Below, in pieces: positions 11,613 to 22,433 of a stretch of DNA of 64,000 nt (its first letter is position 1; the number at the start of each line of letters is the position of its first letter). The notes under the pieces are model-generated. The model saw nothing but the letters and a program-made list of their open reading frames with translations. It searched no databases and was not told where the DNA came from. This DNA is from Aureobasidium sp. EXF-3400 (taxonomy: Eukaryota; Ascomycota; Dothideomycetes; Dothideales; Saccotheciaceae), in NCBI GenBank assembly GCA_024195585.1, contig SWBL01000011.1, positions 1 through 64,000 of the forward strand. The letters run 5' to 3'. A program made the translations under genes and the position numbers.

Positions 11613-11717
11613 TACACTGTCAAGGATTGTAGCAATATAAGTATATAGATAGAACTTTGTAGCATTATCGACTAACTGGTCGTATATGCTGCGCACTAGT
11701 GCCTGATAAGTGAGTGC

Positions 11718-13352
11718 TTAGCACAGTCTGGGAAGCGCACCAGGTCCACACTCCTGCCAGTTGTTGATCTTCTCGCAAGTCCAGCTGGTAGTGACATTGG
11801 GGTCAAAGTCTGGTCCCTTGTAGGTAGTGCGGTAAGGGAACTTGCAGTGGCTGCGCTCGAAAGCAACACCCTGGCTGGGGTCATCATTGATGAATTTAGT
11901 ACCTGTGATGGTCTCAGGCGCAGTGCCATTCTCGGTCCATGCCATCAACTGATCAATGGCGCTATGACGACCATTTCTACCAGCGGCGATTTGGCCAAAC
12001 TCCCATGCACCAGCACCTCCAGAGCTGCAGTGATCACCTCCCGAGATACGGAAGAAGCGGAAGAATTCGTCGAGCTCTTCATCAGTGGCGCCCATGGTTT
12101 TGGCAACGTGAAGGTAGTAGCGTTGAGAATTCTCGCCGGCAATGTTGGGGTCAGCAAGACCGTGATACATCATCAGCTTACCACCAGCCTCGCGGAAGGA
12201 GCTGAGATCGCCGTTCCAGGTTGAGATGTTTCCGTGCAGGACATCGGTCTCGTCGGCCTTGGTGTAGGTCGCTTGACTCAGAGTAGTGGGATCCCAGTTG
12301 CTATCGTTGTATACGGCGTTGGCAATCCAGTTTGCCGCGTTGCCCACAACGCTACCGGTGAACAAGCCTTGCTGGGATGCAACCAGTTCAGCCCCGAGGG
12401 ACAGTGATGGGTAGAGAAGGTTTCCATCTTGATCGTACAGTTCAGTGTAAACATCGTTGACAGTCTGGACCTGAGTTTGAGTCAGACAGCGCGAGTCTGA
12501 GCTGGTGCCGCAACGCAATTTCGTAGCATCAAATTCACAGATGGTAGGGTCTTCAATGATGCCATCTGCGACACCATCCAATGGCTCATCACATTGTCTG
12601 AGGATTTCCTCGTGAACATAGACCCACTGATCATGAGAAAGAGCCCTGGCATCCTTGCCAAATCCAGTGATCAGCAAGAATCTGGAAGTCCAGTCGGAGA
12701 GGTGGTTAAAGTCGGCAGCAGCGGAACCAGCAAGAATGCCATCGAAATCATCAGGGAATTCTTGAGCTGACTTCAACCCTTGACGACCACCAGTGCTGCA
12801 GCCGACATAGTAAGAGTAGCTAGCTGGTTGGTTGTAGTACTGCTTGATGACCTGCTTTGCAGCGACAACTGCAAGATGTCTTGAGCGGTAAGAGAGATCG
12901 ATCACTGCTTCATTGTTATTGAGCAACTTTGATCCATCAGCAGTTGTCGAATTGTGACCTCCGTTGTCTCCGATAGTCGCGAACGACAACGAGCTCATGT
13001 ACTTCATATCCTTGTACTCCACACAACCGGCCAGACCACCGTTGTATGTATGCAAGAGTCTGCCGTTCCATGGGTTGTTTCCCGAAGGAAGCCATACTTC
13101 GACATAATTGTGAGAAGTAGGGCTAGTGGCGACAGTCAAAACGACTCTGCACATATCAATCTCTGTCTGAATCTCAGAAAAGCACACACTCTGATCGCCA
13201 TCAATTTCGATGGTGTCTCCAGCGGTGTGATAGCTGCAGGACGCCACAGATGCATCGACGCCCTCGAAAGAAAGTGAACCAACAAGGTCATCGCAGGTGA
13301 CTGCAAAAGTAAGGCCAAAAGAGGCAGCCGCCAAAATGAGTGACTTGAACAT
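11718..13352 (-). CDS. Secreted tannase/feruloyl esterase family protein
   Basis: Carboxylesterase of the tannase/feruloyl-esterase-B family, releasing hydroxycinnamic or gallic acids from plant cell-wall polysaccharides or tannins; 544 residues, intronless. I use the ATG at 13352, which gives a clean signal peptide (MFKSLILAAASFGLTFAVTC); the frame stays open 19 codons further upstream. The nucleophile is in GCSTGGRQG near residue 180, the catalytic Asp in GLADPNI, and the His in GGDHC, together forming the family CS-D-HC motif with its disulphide. Many Cys and N-glycosylation sequons fit an extracellular enzyme. Substrate preference cannot be read from the sequence. Confidence 0.93.
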   Translation of the reverse strand: MFKSLILAAASFGLTFAVTCDDLVGSLSFEGVDASVASCSYHTAGDTIEIDGDQSVCFSEIQTEIDMCRVVLTVATSPTSHNYVEVWLPSGNNPWNGRLLHTYNGGLAGCVEYKDMKYMSSLSFATIGDNGGHNSTTADGSKLLNNNEAVIDLSYRSRHLAVVAAKQVIKQYYNQPASYSYYVGCSTGGRQGLKSAQEFPDDFDGILAGSAAADFNHLSDWTSRFLLITGFGKDARALSHDQWVYVHEEILRQCDEPLDGVADGIIEDPTICEFDATKLRCGTSSDSRCLTQTQVQTVNDVYTELYDQDGNLLYPSLSLGAELVASQQGLFTGSVVGNAANWIANAVYNDSNWDPTTLSQATYTKADETDVLHGNISTWNGDLSSFREAGGKLMMYHGLADPNIAGENSQRYYLHVAKTMGATDEELDEFFRFFRISGGDHCSSGGAGAWEFGQIAAGRNGRHSAIDQLMAWTENGTAPETITGTKFINDDPSQGVAFERSHCKFPYRTTYKGPDFDPNVTTSWTCEKINNWQECGPGALPRLC

Positions 13353-14181
13353 ATCAACGAAACCAAAAGAGCGACGCAGAAGAAGAAGAAGGGATGAGAA
13401 AAGAGCCAATGCCTAGGCAGGAAAGACCTACTTTTTGTGTACTTGGCTCGCGTGTTTTGCGGCGCCATCTGTCTATGCCGTAATCTGCGGGTACCTGAAT
13501 AGCCATTTCCCATGCACTGGTGGATTGGAACTGTCTGAGATGGGAAGAGATTCATGATCTTCAGGCACATCCGGACCGGCTGCGGCCTTCTGCCGGGACG
13601 TGCTTGTGTTACAGAAAATGTCGATCTCGAAGACTGGGTAGCAGAACCCATACATGCTCAGGCTTACCAAAGTCCAGCTTTTCAGTGTGAATGGACTCGG
13701 ATAAGCCACGAAGTCACATTCAGCAGCTTGATCGTGAAACGTTGACGAGATTATATGCGTTTGCGCTGTAGCGGCACAAAAATGTTGACATGGATGTTGT
13801 GATGGACGAGCCGCAAATTGTGGGCTCCATACCAACCCTAAGTAGACCATGAGTTTTCTTATCCAGCATACGCCAAGCACCTACTTTGCGCAAGCTCATA
13901 GATTTTATCATTTAAATGCATGACTCATTTCGAGAAGGAAGCTGTCGTTTCTAGATTGGCTTCTGAGAGCTCAAAGTGAGTCTCCTTCGGGTTTTGCGAG
14001 GCAGAACGATTTTTTTTCTACATGTATGGGAACCAATGTGTTCTTTAGGTAGTACAAGACGTTCGGTAGAAACTCCGCTTGCCTTGTTCTCTTGCTCCCC
14101 CTCTGCGGAGTCCCACCATTCCGGTGCAAAGCCCACCTTTTTCAACCCTCTTCATATTTATTGCTAACGAGGATCTGAAAG
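13353..14181. other. Intergenic region
   Basis: Separates two same-strand hydrolase genes. Open frames on both strands (up to 171 codons, partly overlapping the esterase antisense) show no recognisable family. No repeats seen. Confidence 0.45.
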
Positions 14182-16790
14182 CTACATGGTAAGCGTACCT
14201 GTCTGTCGAACATCAGTCGAAGAGGCACCAACGTAGACCTTGAAGTCGCCAGTCGGCAGAGCCCACTCTTGTGCAGTCACGTCCCAGAATGAAAGATCCC
14301 TGCGGCGAAGTAAGAACTTCACTTGGCTATGTTCGTTCTTCTTGAGTTCTACTCGTTCGAAGCCGCGGAGTGCCTTAATGGGCTGATCGGCTCCAGAACT
14401 CTCTGGGTAGCCAATGTAGAGCTGTGGGACTTCGGCTCCATCGCGCGAACCGGTGTTTCTCACAACGACATCAACCTATTTTTATCAGTACACATCCCAA
14501 TGATTATGTGTGATCGGCTTACCTCTGCGACAATGTCGAACAAGTCTGCACGACCTCCAATCTCAAGAGGTCCATTGGCGTGGTATGAAAGGTTGGACAC
14601 GATCTTGGCAGTCTTCAGATCACTATACTGAAAAGAGGTGTATGAAAGCCCATGACCAAAGGCGTAGCGAGCAGTGGTGTTGCTGTGCTCGAAGTACTTG
14701 TAGTCGATGTAGCTCCCCTCGGAATAGGTGCAATTCTTAGTGTAGCAAATATCCACATTGTAATCGCTTTCGTTCTTCGCAATCGTGTGTATAAGTCTGC
14801 CTGACGGGTTCACGTCGCCGTAAAGCACGTCAGTGATGGAGTGTCCACTCTCCTGACCAAGAGGACCTGAATAGAGTACAGCAGTGATGTTCTCGTTTTC
14901 GATCCACTGATCCACAAGACGAATGCCGGTAGTGGTGATGACGACAATGGTGTTGTTGCAGTTGGCAGCGACAATATTGACCATTGTGTCTTGATCGTTG
15001 TTGTAAAGCTCAGTACGATCAGCACCCTCCCCAGACAAAGCATTTATGAAGACAAGGCAGGCATCACTGGCAGCTGCATAGCCTGCGTAGGAGGCGTCGA
15101 CCGCGGTTTCCGAGGATGAAAGGGTGACCAAAGTGTTGCCAGAGCTGCTAGCAGTATAAGTGTCGTTCAGGATCCACTTAACATTGGTATGCTCCTTTGA
15201 TGCTCTCAGTGTGATGGCCGCCTCAGGGGTTATAAGATAAGGCAACGAAGATTGAGCAGAGCCGGAGTCACTAGCAAGATGACCATCGTAGGTAGGTCCA
15301 GAGCCTTGAACAGTGAACTGCATGTTCGGTCCTCCCATGACTGGTCCGGCATTGGCACCGAAGAGTGTCATTCTTCTAGGCTTATGCAAAGGAAGACCAC
15401 CTTCGTTCTTGAGAAGAACAATCGACTTGGCTCCGTTCTCTCGGATAATCTCAGCATGATTGGACATAGTGTCAACGTAATCATCATACTAAAAGTGAAG
15501 TTAGCGGATGTCTCAAGCCTCTCATCTCAGAGCACGTACTCCTGCCTTCGATGGTTGCTCTCCATTGTCCATGTTAGCTTTGTAGTAACCAATCACATTG
15601 CGGATGACCATGTCGTCCAGACGTGCCTCCGTGAGAGAGCCGTTGTTCAAGAAGGCTTCAACAGTTGATGTGGACCAGGTGCTACTGGAACCATAGTCTA
15701 GTCCACCTGTGATGGAACCAAGAGCCGTTTTTTGAGCCATGGTATCGGGGAACACAAATCCTGGGAAGCCGAGATCGGTCTTGAGGGTACTCATGAGAAG
15801 AGCCTTGTCTTCGCAAGCCGCAGAGCCATTGACTTCGGTCATTGCGCACATCACCGCACCAGTTCCAGCTTTGTTGTGTTAGCTTAAGATCAAGATACTG
15901 TTGTAAGAAACATACCCTTGATGATGTCGTACCAAGGCCAGAGGTATGTCTCTCTGAACGTCTTGTCATCAATGTTGGATGAATATGGGGCAGAATCGGT
16001 TGACGACTCGGCAGACTCAGTGGCGGAAGAATTGTCAGCTCTAACTCTGAGAGTCATGCCGGACGGAACAGAACCCGGAGAAGCGGAACCAGAGGGCATA
16101 GAGCCCATAGAGCTGTTGCGTGTTCCCATAGACCCATTGCCCATACCTTCCCCCATACCGCCTCCACCTCCGCTTGAAGAGCTACGGTTGGTTTCTTGCT
16201 CGTATAGGATGAAATGCTAAGGGATGATTAGTGATGGTCGTATAGCGAAAACGTCCAAATCATACCTTGCCACCTGCAATGACACCACCAGCTTGATAGG
16301 CTTTGGCGCTGATACCACCTAGGACTCCATTGAAGTAACTGTCAGGTCCGAACGACTCGCCATTTCGGCCTCCCCAAGCCGTTCTGCCCATGGGATTTGA
16401 AACAGGTCCGGCCAAAAGCTGCAAACCCTTCTGGTAAAACTCGGTGGCTACAGCTTTGCCTTGCTTGTAGATAGCATCTTTGTCCCAAGTCATGGCTAGC
16501 GCGCAAGTCATGGAGAACGCACTTTCGTAATAGAAGTTCTGTGCTCCTTGAGGTCCATCAGACTGAGTAAGAGCTGTCCAGTTGGCAGAACCATTCGTCA
16601 GAGACCCAGCTCCAACGATCGTAATCTTTTCCTCAGTTGTAAGCTGCGAGACGAAGTTTTGGGCTTTAGTGAAGGCCGTCTGCCAATCTCCAAGAGAGAC
16701 GAGTCCATTGGTGATGAGACCTTCCTCTGTGTTGTTAATGGATGCGGTGCAAATGGTTGCAGCGCCAAAGAGGGCCACGGCAGTCTTCAT
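14182..16790 (-). CDS. GH3 beta-glucosidase, secreted, with Gly/Met/Ser insertion
   Basis: Exo-acting glycoside hydrolase family 3 enzyme, 804 residues, in five exons: 16790-16266, 16216-15916, 15868-15540, 15488-14523, 14475-14182; all junctions are GT-AG and close the frame. A signal peptide (MKTAVALFGAATICTAS) is present. The N-terminal barrel has QSDGPQGAQ, GRTAWGGRNGESFGPD and HFILYEQETNR; the nucleophile Asp is predicted at residue 317 in GFVFPDTMAQ. The alpha/beta sandwich has SIVLLKNEGGLPL, and the fibronectin-like C-terminus runs from VDVVVRNTGSRDGAEVPQLYIGYP in the last exon. Odd points are a low-complexity insertion at residues 187-255 and an unusual nucleophile loop. Activity on cellobiose is likely but not certain. 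Confidence 0.92.
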
Positions 16791-16884
16791 GGTAGAGAAC
16801 TGCGATGAGCCAGATAATCGTAGAAGAGAAAAGAGGGTGTGTATGAGAAGAGGCTTCATCAATTCAGCGAGCAACTGATCCTAG

Positions 16885-16892
16885 ATATATAA
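16885..16892 (-). promoter_or_regulatory. TATA box of the GH3 gene
   Basis: TTATATAT on the coding strand, about 95 bp upstream of the ATG at 16790. Confidence 0.5.
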
Positions 16893-17436
16893 GTCCAGCC
16901 ATGATGACAGCCCAGCTCAATCAAATATTAGACCTGACTGTCGAGGAGTATGTGTCGTAAGCATACAGCTAAAGTGAGATACTGACTTAGGGCATGTCGT
17001 GCCCAACCTCGAACATGGCTAAGAGAACCAGTCGTATCAGGGCCAGATTATACTCAGTAGCCACCTCTTAATCGATTCTGTAGAACTGAGAATATTGCCA
17101 CGGGCTCTACATCTCGAGTTTGCAGGCGTACATGCTGCTGCAATGGGTCATTCAGCTCATCTCTCTACAGTCTGCCTCGAGACAAAATCGATCAAATGAA
17201 ACGGAGCCTGACTCTACGAATCTCTTTGTATTTGATCGCGGCCGCGCAGTCGCAATCCTATCAAAGTTTAGAAGCATGCCATGGCCAATGGCTATTCTCT
17301 TATAGATAGAATGTCGTCTCAAGCTGCGCAGGGTGTAATATCTGATACAATCTGGATGGCTCCTAGAGTAACGCATATGAGAGTGCCCTAAGTAGTGGAC
17401 GGATTGGTCGATGGTCGCCGTTCGGTCGCCGCATGG

Positions 17437-17466
17437 ACGCGTCTTTATCACTCCACTGCCACGCGT
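17437..17466. promoter_or_regulatory. Pair of MluI cell-cycle boxes upstream of the chitinase
   Basis: ACGCGT at 17437-17442 and 17461-17466, 24 bp apart and roughly 395 bp before the chitinase ATG. This is the palindromic MBF site. Single copies are expected by chance in a window this size; close pairs are not. Confidence 0.35.
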
Positions 17467-17859
17467 AAGGTAACATCCTGCTTTCTGTAGGCCGAGAAAG
17501 GTAGTATGGGATCTTAACCACGTCTTACATTATTATAGGCCCAGAGGATATTGAAGCGGTATGTACTAGACAGATGTCAATATATGAATCCAAACAGAGA
17601 CCGATGATTGATGTGGAGCCTCAGAAGGTGGTCGACGCAGGCGGGCTGAGCGCAACCACCCCCATCTGGAGGATCATGATCATACGTAGGGCTGTCAAAG
17701 CCAAGCCACAATTTGTTGAAACGACATCCAAGTTTCAAAGTTAGTACATCTGATCATCACTCACTTGCCGACCCCGACACTTCATTCCATCAACATCAAA
17801 GTCTTGCAAACTGCAAGCTACGGACCACAGGCTCGAGTACGACTCTCCTCAAACACAAG

Positions 17860-19431
17860 ATGCGGACGTCACTGCTCGCGCTGGTCGCAGCAATGACATG
17901 TGTATGCCAGGCCTCGCGATACGTCCTCTACCTGACGGCCCAGCACCCAGTTTTCCCTGACGACGTCCATCTTGCGGACGTGACGCATGTTGTGTTGGCC
18001 TTTATGAAGTCTTCGTCCTTCATCGGAAAGAGTCCCTCGACCTGGGAGCCTTTCACATCTGTCGAGAGTGTCCGCGCCAAGTTTCCAAAAAACAAGAATC
18101 TCAACGTAATGATAGCCATTGGTGGCTGGGGGGATACTAACGGCTTTTCTGCAGCTGCCGCTTCGCAGATGGGTAGAAAAGAATTCGCTGAGAACGTAAA
18201 GGCTATGCTTGATTTCACCAATGCAGATGGTGTCGATCTAGACTGGGAGTATCCCGGCGGCAACGGTGAGGATTACAAGCAAATCACAAACTCCGAAAAG
18301 AGCTGGGAGGTTGAGGCGTATCCAAAGCTGCTTGCTGAGATACGAGCTGCCATTGGATCCGACAAGATTATGTCTGCAGCAATCCCGTAAGTTTATGAAC
18401 GCGAATTCACTCATGAGTCAGCCTGCGTCAGCCTGTCGGAGCACCATTCCGGTTTGGCGTCCTCAAGTGCCCGTCAGGGGTACCCTTATCTACCAACTAG
18501 CGAACGAAAAGACTCTTCAACGTGACGCAAAAGCACTAAGAGCAGATCTTTCGTTGAGGAGCACTAATACTGAATACAACATCGGTCGTTGGCGAGATCA
18601 CAGCTGAACTAGTTTTCCTGGACCGTTCTTAGATGTGTTCCAGGCAGGCAAGTAACGCGCTCGACTCATGATGTGGCAACGCGCTCGACTCATGATGTGG
18701 CATATGTGGCATAAACGGATTATGCTAACGTTTATCAAGGGGCAAGCCAGTTGATATTCAAGTGGCATTCAAGAAAGAAACGCTTGCCGAAGCAACAAAA
18801 CATCTCGACTTTTTCAACATCATGACATATGACCTTTTCAACAGGCGAGACAATGTCACCATGCATCACACTGGCATTGACAATTCCTTGATTGCCATAG
18901 ACACATACCTGATGAACGGCATTCCTCCTGAGAAGGCTAATCTAGGATTTGCATTCTACATTAAATGGTACCGAACAGACGGCGATTGTAGTCAAGTGCC
19001 CATAGGCTGCAAGACAGCGTTGATGGAAGATCCGAAAACAGGAAAAGATCTTGGTCAAAGCGGCTCCTTCTCATGGCATGACAAGGTGCCAAAAGAACTT
19101 GAGAAGTCATTCCACATCGCTTTGAACAACAGAGAATGGGACAATGACGGAAACTACTACTGGGATGCAGAAGAGAAGATCTTTTGGTCGTGGGACACGC
19201 CCGCGTCTATGGCAGAAAAGTTTCCGATCATCGTGAAGCGTCGCAAGCTCGGAGGTGTTTTTGCTTGGGGATTAGGAGAAGACGGCGATGCATACCTTCA
19301 TTTGAAGACACTGAATGCTCTCTTCAGGAAATACCTCAAGCCGTATGTTCTTCTCAGCCACCAGCTTTATCGATACTAACTGTACGAATAGCAAACCAAA
19401 GAGTGCTAGGTCACAGAGAGATGAACTCTGA
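17860..19431 (+). CDS. GH18 chitinase with predicted C-terminal RDEL
   Basis: Glycoside hydrolase family 18 protein of 389 residues in the spliced model: exons 17860-18386, 18740-19342 and 19392-19431. A signal peptide (MRTSLLALVAAMTCVCQAS) leads into the barrel. IAIGGWG and the catalytic DGVDLDWEYP are intact, with the acid Glu at residue 130, followed by NIMTYDLFNRRDNVT. The 353-nt first intron is joined as AAIP-GKPVD. The last intron (49 nt) has GTATGT, an ACTAAC branch and AATAG, and puts QRDEL at the C-terminus, resembling an ER-retention signal. Without that splice the protein ends 18 codons after the donor in a nondescript tail. Chitinase or endo-glucosaminidase activity both remain possible. 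Confidence 0.87.
18654..18701. repeat. Perfect 24-bp tandem duplication inside a chitinase intron
   Basis: Two identical 24-bp copies (18654-18677 and 18678-18701) starting AACGCGCTCGACTCATG, followed by a partial echo (ATGTGGC). It lies in the unusually long first intron. Confidence 0.9.
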
Positions 19432-21260
19432 TCGTTGACGCACGTCGTGCCCTACGACAAAGGAATAACTCAAAGAGAGGCTGGTGTCGTTACTGTGTTT
19501 TTCACGATGTAAGGCAGACACAAGAAGGATCGGTGGAAAAGATCAGGACCTAAACCAATAGTTACAGAGCGTGTTGTATGGCCAAAGCTTTATTCTGCTG
19601 AGAAGAAACTTGTCTCCGGAGTACTTAACAAAGCAGATATGTGGAGCGCTTGTTAGATTGCTCATACGAAAGAAAAGAAGAGTGCTCAACATCTCTTTCT
19701 GAGATCCAGGGTCGCCTTCAACGGAGCAGAGGCCGGTACCCCACGAAAGCTGATTTGAGCCTCCTCCTTGCATCTGTCTTCTGAAGCTTCGACGCATGAA
19801 CCAAACCCTCTACATCTACACATCGCATTTTTCTGCAATTTGCATCGAATAATTGATTGGCGAGGTGGCACCAAGTATCTGGACTATTGGCTTCTTCTAC
19901 CTGGTGTTCTACAACTCCCTGAGAACAATCGCCATCCAAAGATACCACCCGCCACCACAACAACCCATGTGATAGCCAGATGGAGATCTTGGTGAACAGC
20001 GCAATCAGCTCGTCCCTCGTTCGTGTAGGTTGCACCGCTGCTGCGGCCCGCTCGGTGCGTTGTGGTACGGGGGCCTGGTGCCTTGACTGTCACACCATTA
20101 TCATGAGCATCGAGATTGGCTGGATGGAACGCAGGAGATAGCATGGCATCTGTCATCGACCATCGCACAGCAGATCGAGTTCTGAATTTGCCATCGACGA
20201 CAGAGGATGATGACCGAAGTTTTCGAATTCAACACAACTCAGCGAGTTGCATATGCGAAACGACAGCCGCTATCTTCTGTGCCTATTCCGCCTACAAGCT
20301 CTGATAGGGCTTACTCCACCATCACGGGTTGGGCACTCAACACGAGAAAGGATTGCGCTCATGACGGAAAAAAGTGCTCATATTTTTCTCATACCAACAA
20401 CGGCATTCTGGGGGTCCGGGGACGAGCCATGCCAATCAGCCGGGACCCTCTGCGTCATCTTTACGAAGTTGCCTCTTCGTCCTCAGCCTTCCCTGCTATG
20501 CGCATGTTTTTTCCGCTAATGTTAGCCTCGCGGCCGTTACGCGTAGCCGTCGGCATGCGAAAGTGACAAGCATGCTATTTTCTGCAATCGCTGCCGGCTT
20601 TCGAGTCAACTTTGGTGCGACGGCATGCTTGGCCTACGAATGATCAAACAACACGATCAGACAAAGGAAAGATTTGGGGCAACCTTGTGACCAATCATTC
20701 GAGCCCGATAATCATTTTGAAGAAAGCGAAACAATTTGAGAGTCCTGGGGATGCAACTGGTCATAGGAGTTTCAACAAAACCTGAATGCTTCCTAAAAAT
20801 CAGGGAAGTATCTAAAAGTCTTGCCAACATTCCAACGCAGTTTTTGCCGAATGCGACATGATCACTGGACCTGCATCCGGGGAAATTGTAGCTAGAGGAA
20901 GAGCCGCCAAAGTGTGACAGGGGTGTGGATCCTCCACCATCATTATTCACAATTGTGTGCTTGTGAGGTATTGTAGGCTCTCCGGCCCGTTCATGCACCA
21001 AGCAGGTCTCCCGATCCTATCTTAAGTTATCTGACTATCAGGCGAAAACTAGAAGTGCTTATATAAGGTCCCTGCCCAGGAACGACACTATTCTCAATCA
21101 AGTTTCTTCAAAGCATCTATTCTTTGTTTGGACAAGTATATATGTCCGACCTGACCAATTGCTTTGTCTGGTCCTGCTACTCCGATCATACCTCATCGAC
21201 CTCAACCTCGACCTCTACCCACTCCGAACCTAAACCAGCAGTTTGCCGACAACAATTAAC
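19432..21260. other. Long intergenic region
   Basis: 1.8 kb with no gene I can support. Frames up to 119 codons (for example 20207-20566, plus strand) overlap each other in several phases, lack recognisable motifs and have no splice partners. The last 200 bp hold the promoter of the downstream dehydrogenase. Confidence 0.5.
21060..21066 (+). promoter_or_regulatory. TATA box of the SDR gene
   Basis: TATATAA about 195 bp before the ATG at 21261, followed by a CT-rich leader. Confidence 0.45.
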
Positions 21261-22433
21261 ATGCGTGCCCCGGGTTCTTACTTTCCCATCTTCCAATCTC
21301 CAGACAGCATGCCAGATCTACAAGGCAGGACTGCTATCATTACGGGAGGTGCATGCGGGATTGGGTTTGTCTCCAACTTGTGTCCGCGGCTTTTGGATGT
21401 TTGATCTGACAACTTCGATAGCAGCGAAATCGCTCGAGCCCTCGTCATCCACAAATGCCAAGTCATAATGGTAAATGTTCACGAGAAGCGAAGCACAGAG
21501 ACTATCTCCACCATTCGCGATGAGGTTGGCTCAGCTGCCGCTCTTGATTATCGATACTGCGATATGACGGACCTTATTCAAGTGCAAGAAGTCTTCTCTG
21601 CTCTATGCGACGAGCTTCCTCGACTAGACTTGTGTATATTCGGCTCAGGGATCGACCAGGCTCACTTCAAAACCGATCTACACTGCATTGATGCTTACTT
21701 TGGCATGATGTGGCTGGGTCATTTCTACGCCAGCAACCTTCTCTGGCCTTTACTTCGCAAAACTTCCAGGATACCCAATACACCAGCCCCACGAGTTATT
21801 TTCGAAGCTCCAGGACAGCAACGCCTACCAAGTATTTCTGACGACTCATCTAGCGACGAAGAAGACCTACGTCGCTCTGCTTACGACGCAGAAGTTTGTT
21901 CTGAGATTTTCCGTCGCTCGAAGACGAGCTTGCTCCTTGGTGTCAGGCATGGTCTTGCCGAGCGCATCGTCAAGCGCCACCATGACAACATCTACGCACT
22001 CGCAGTGCAGCCATCAAAGAACTTGGCAGATGCAGGCAGCCAATATAGAAGGGATAGCCATTGGCAACCTTCGGATCTCTGCGACCACATTCTGGACACA
22101 CTTTCCAAAGATACCAATTTTACGGTACGCAGCAGCTCGCGCATCATGCTCTACGCAGCCACATCACCCGACGTCGAGAATAAGTATTTGAATGGTGCAT
22201 ATCTAGTCGACGTTGTAAGTCTTACTCCGCAAACAACCCTGCTTTTGTACATCTTGCTGACGTAGATACTCTAGGGCATCCCAGGACGAGAAAAAGATCT
22301 GGCCGCCGATCCGTCCTTAGGTCCAGGTTTCTGGGACATTAGCGAGAGAGCTATCAAAGCGGTAGTCGGCAAGGACGCCATGGTGCCTTGGGATCACGAG
22401 TGGGTCAAGTCGCCAAAAGACATGGCTGCATAA
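21261..22433 (+). CDS. Short-chain dehydrogenase-like protein with altered active site
   Basis: Rossmann-fold protein of 351 residues related to fungal retinol-dehydrogenase/WW-oxidoreductase-like SDRs. Exons are 21261-21364, 21422-22214 and 22275-22433; donors are GTTTGT (weak) and GTAAGT. The dinucleotide motif TGGACGIG is intact, as are LGHFYASNLLWPL and LWDI-like C-terminal features (GFWDISERAIK). However the usual NNAG segment reads CIFGSGID, and the YxxxK catalytic pair appears as F198-RRS-K202, so the proton-donating Tyr is missing. An acidic insert (DDSSSDEEDL) precedes it. It may bind NAD(P) without normal oxidoreductase activity, or the gene may be drifting. Substrate unknown. Confidence 0.82.

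Larger units (their letters stand above)
16791..17859. other. Divergent intergenic region between GH3 and chitinase genes
   Basis: 1.07 kb of non-coding sequence between two divergently transcribed secreted hydrolases. It contains the GH3 TATA box and two ACGCGT boxes. No coding signal stands out. Confidence 0.5.

Noticed and set aside
20207..20566. Plus-strand frame of 119 codons
   Set aside because: Several overlapping frames of equal length exist here, none with motifs or splice partners.
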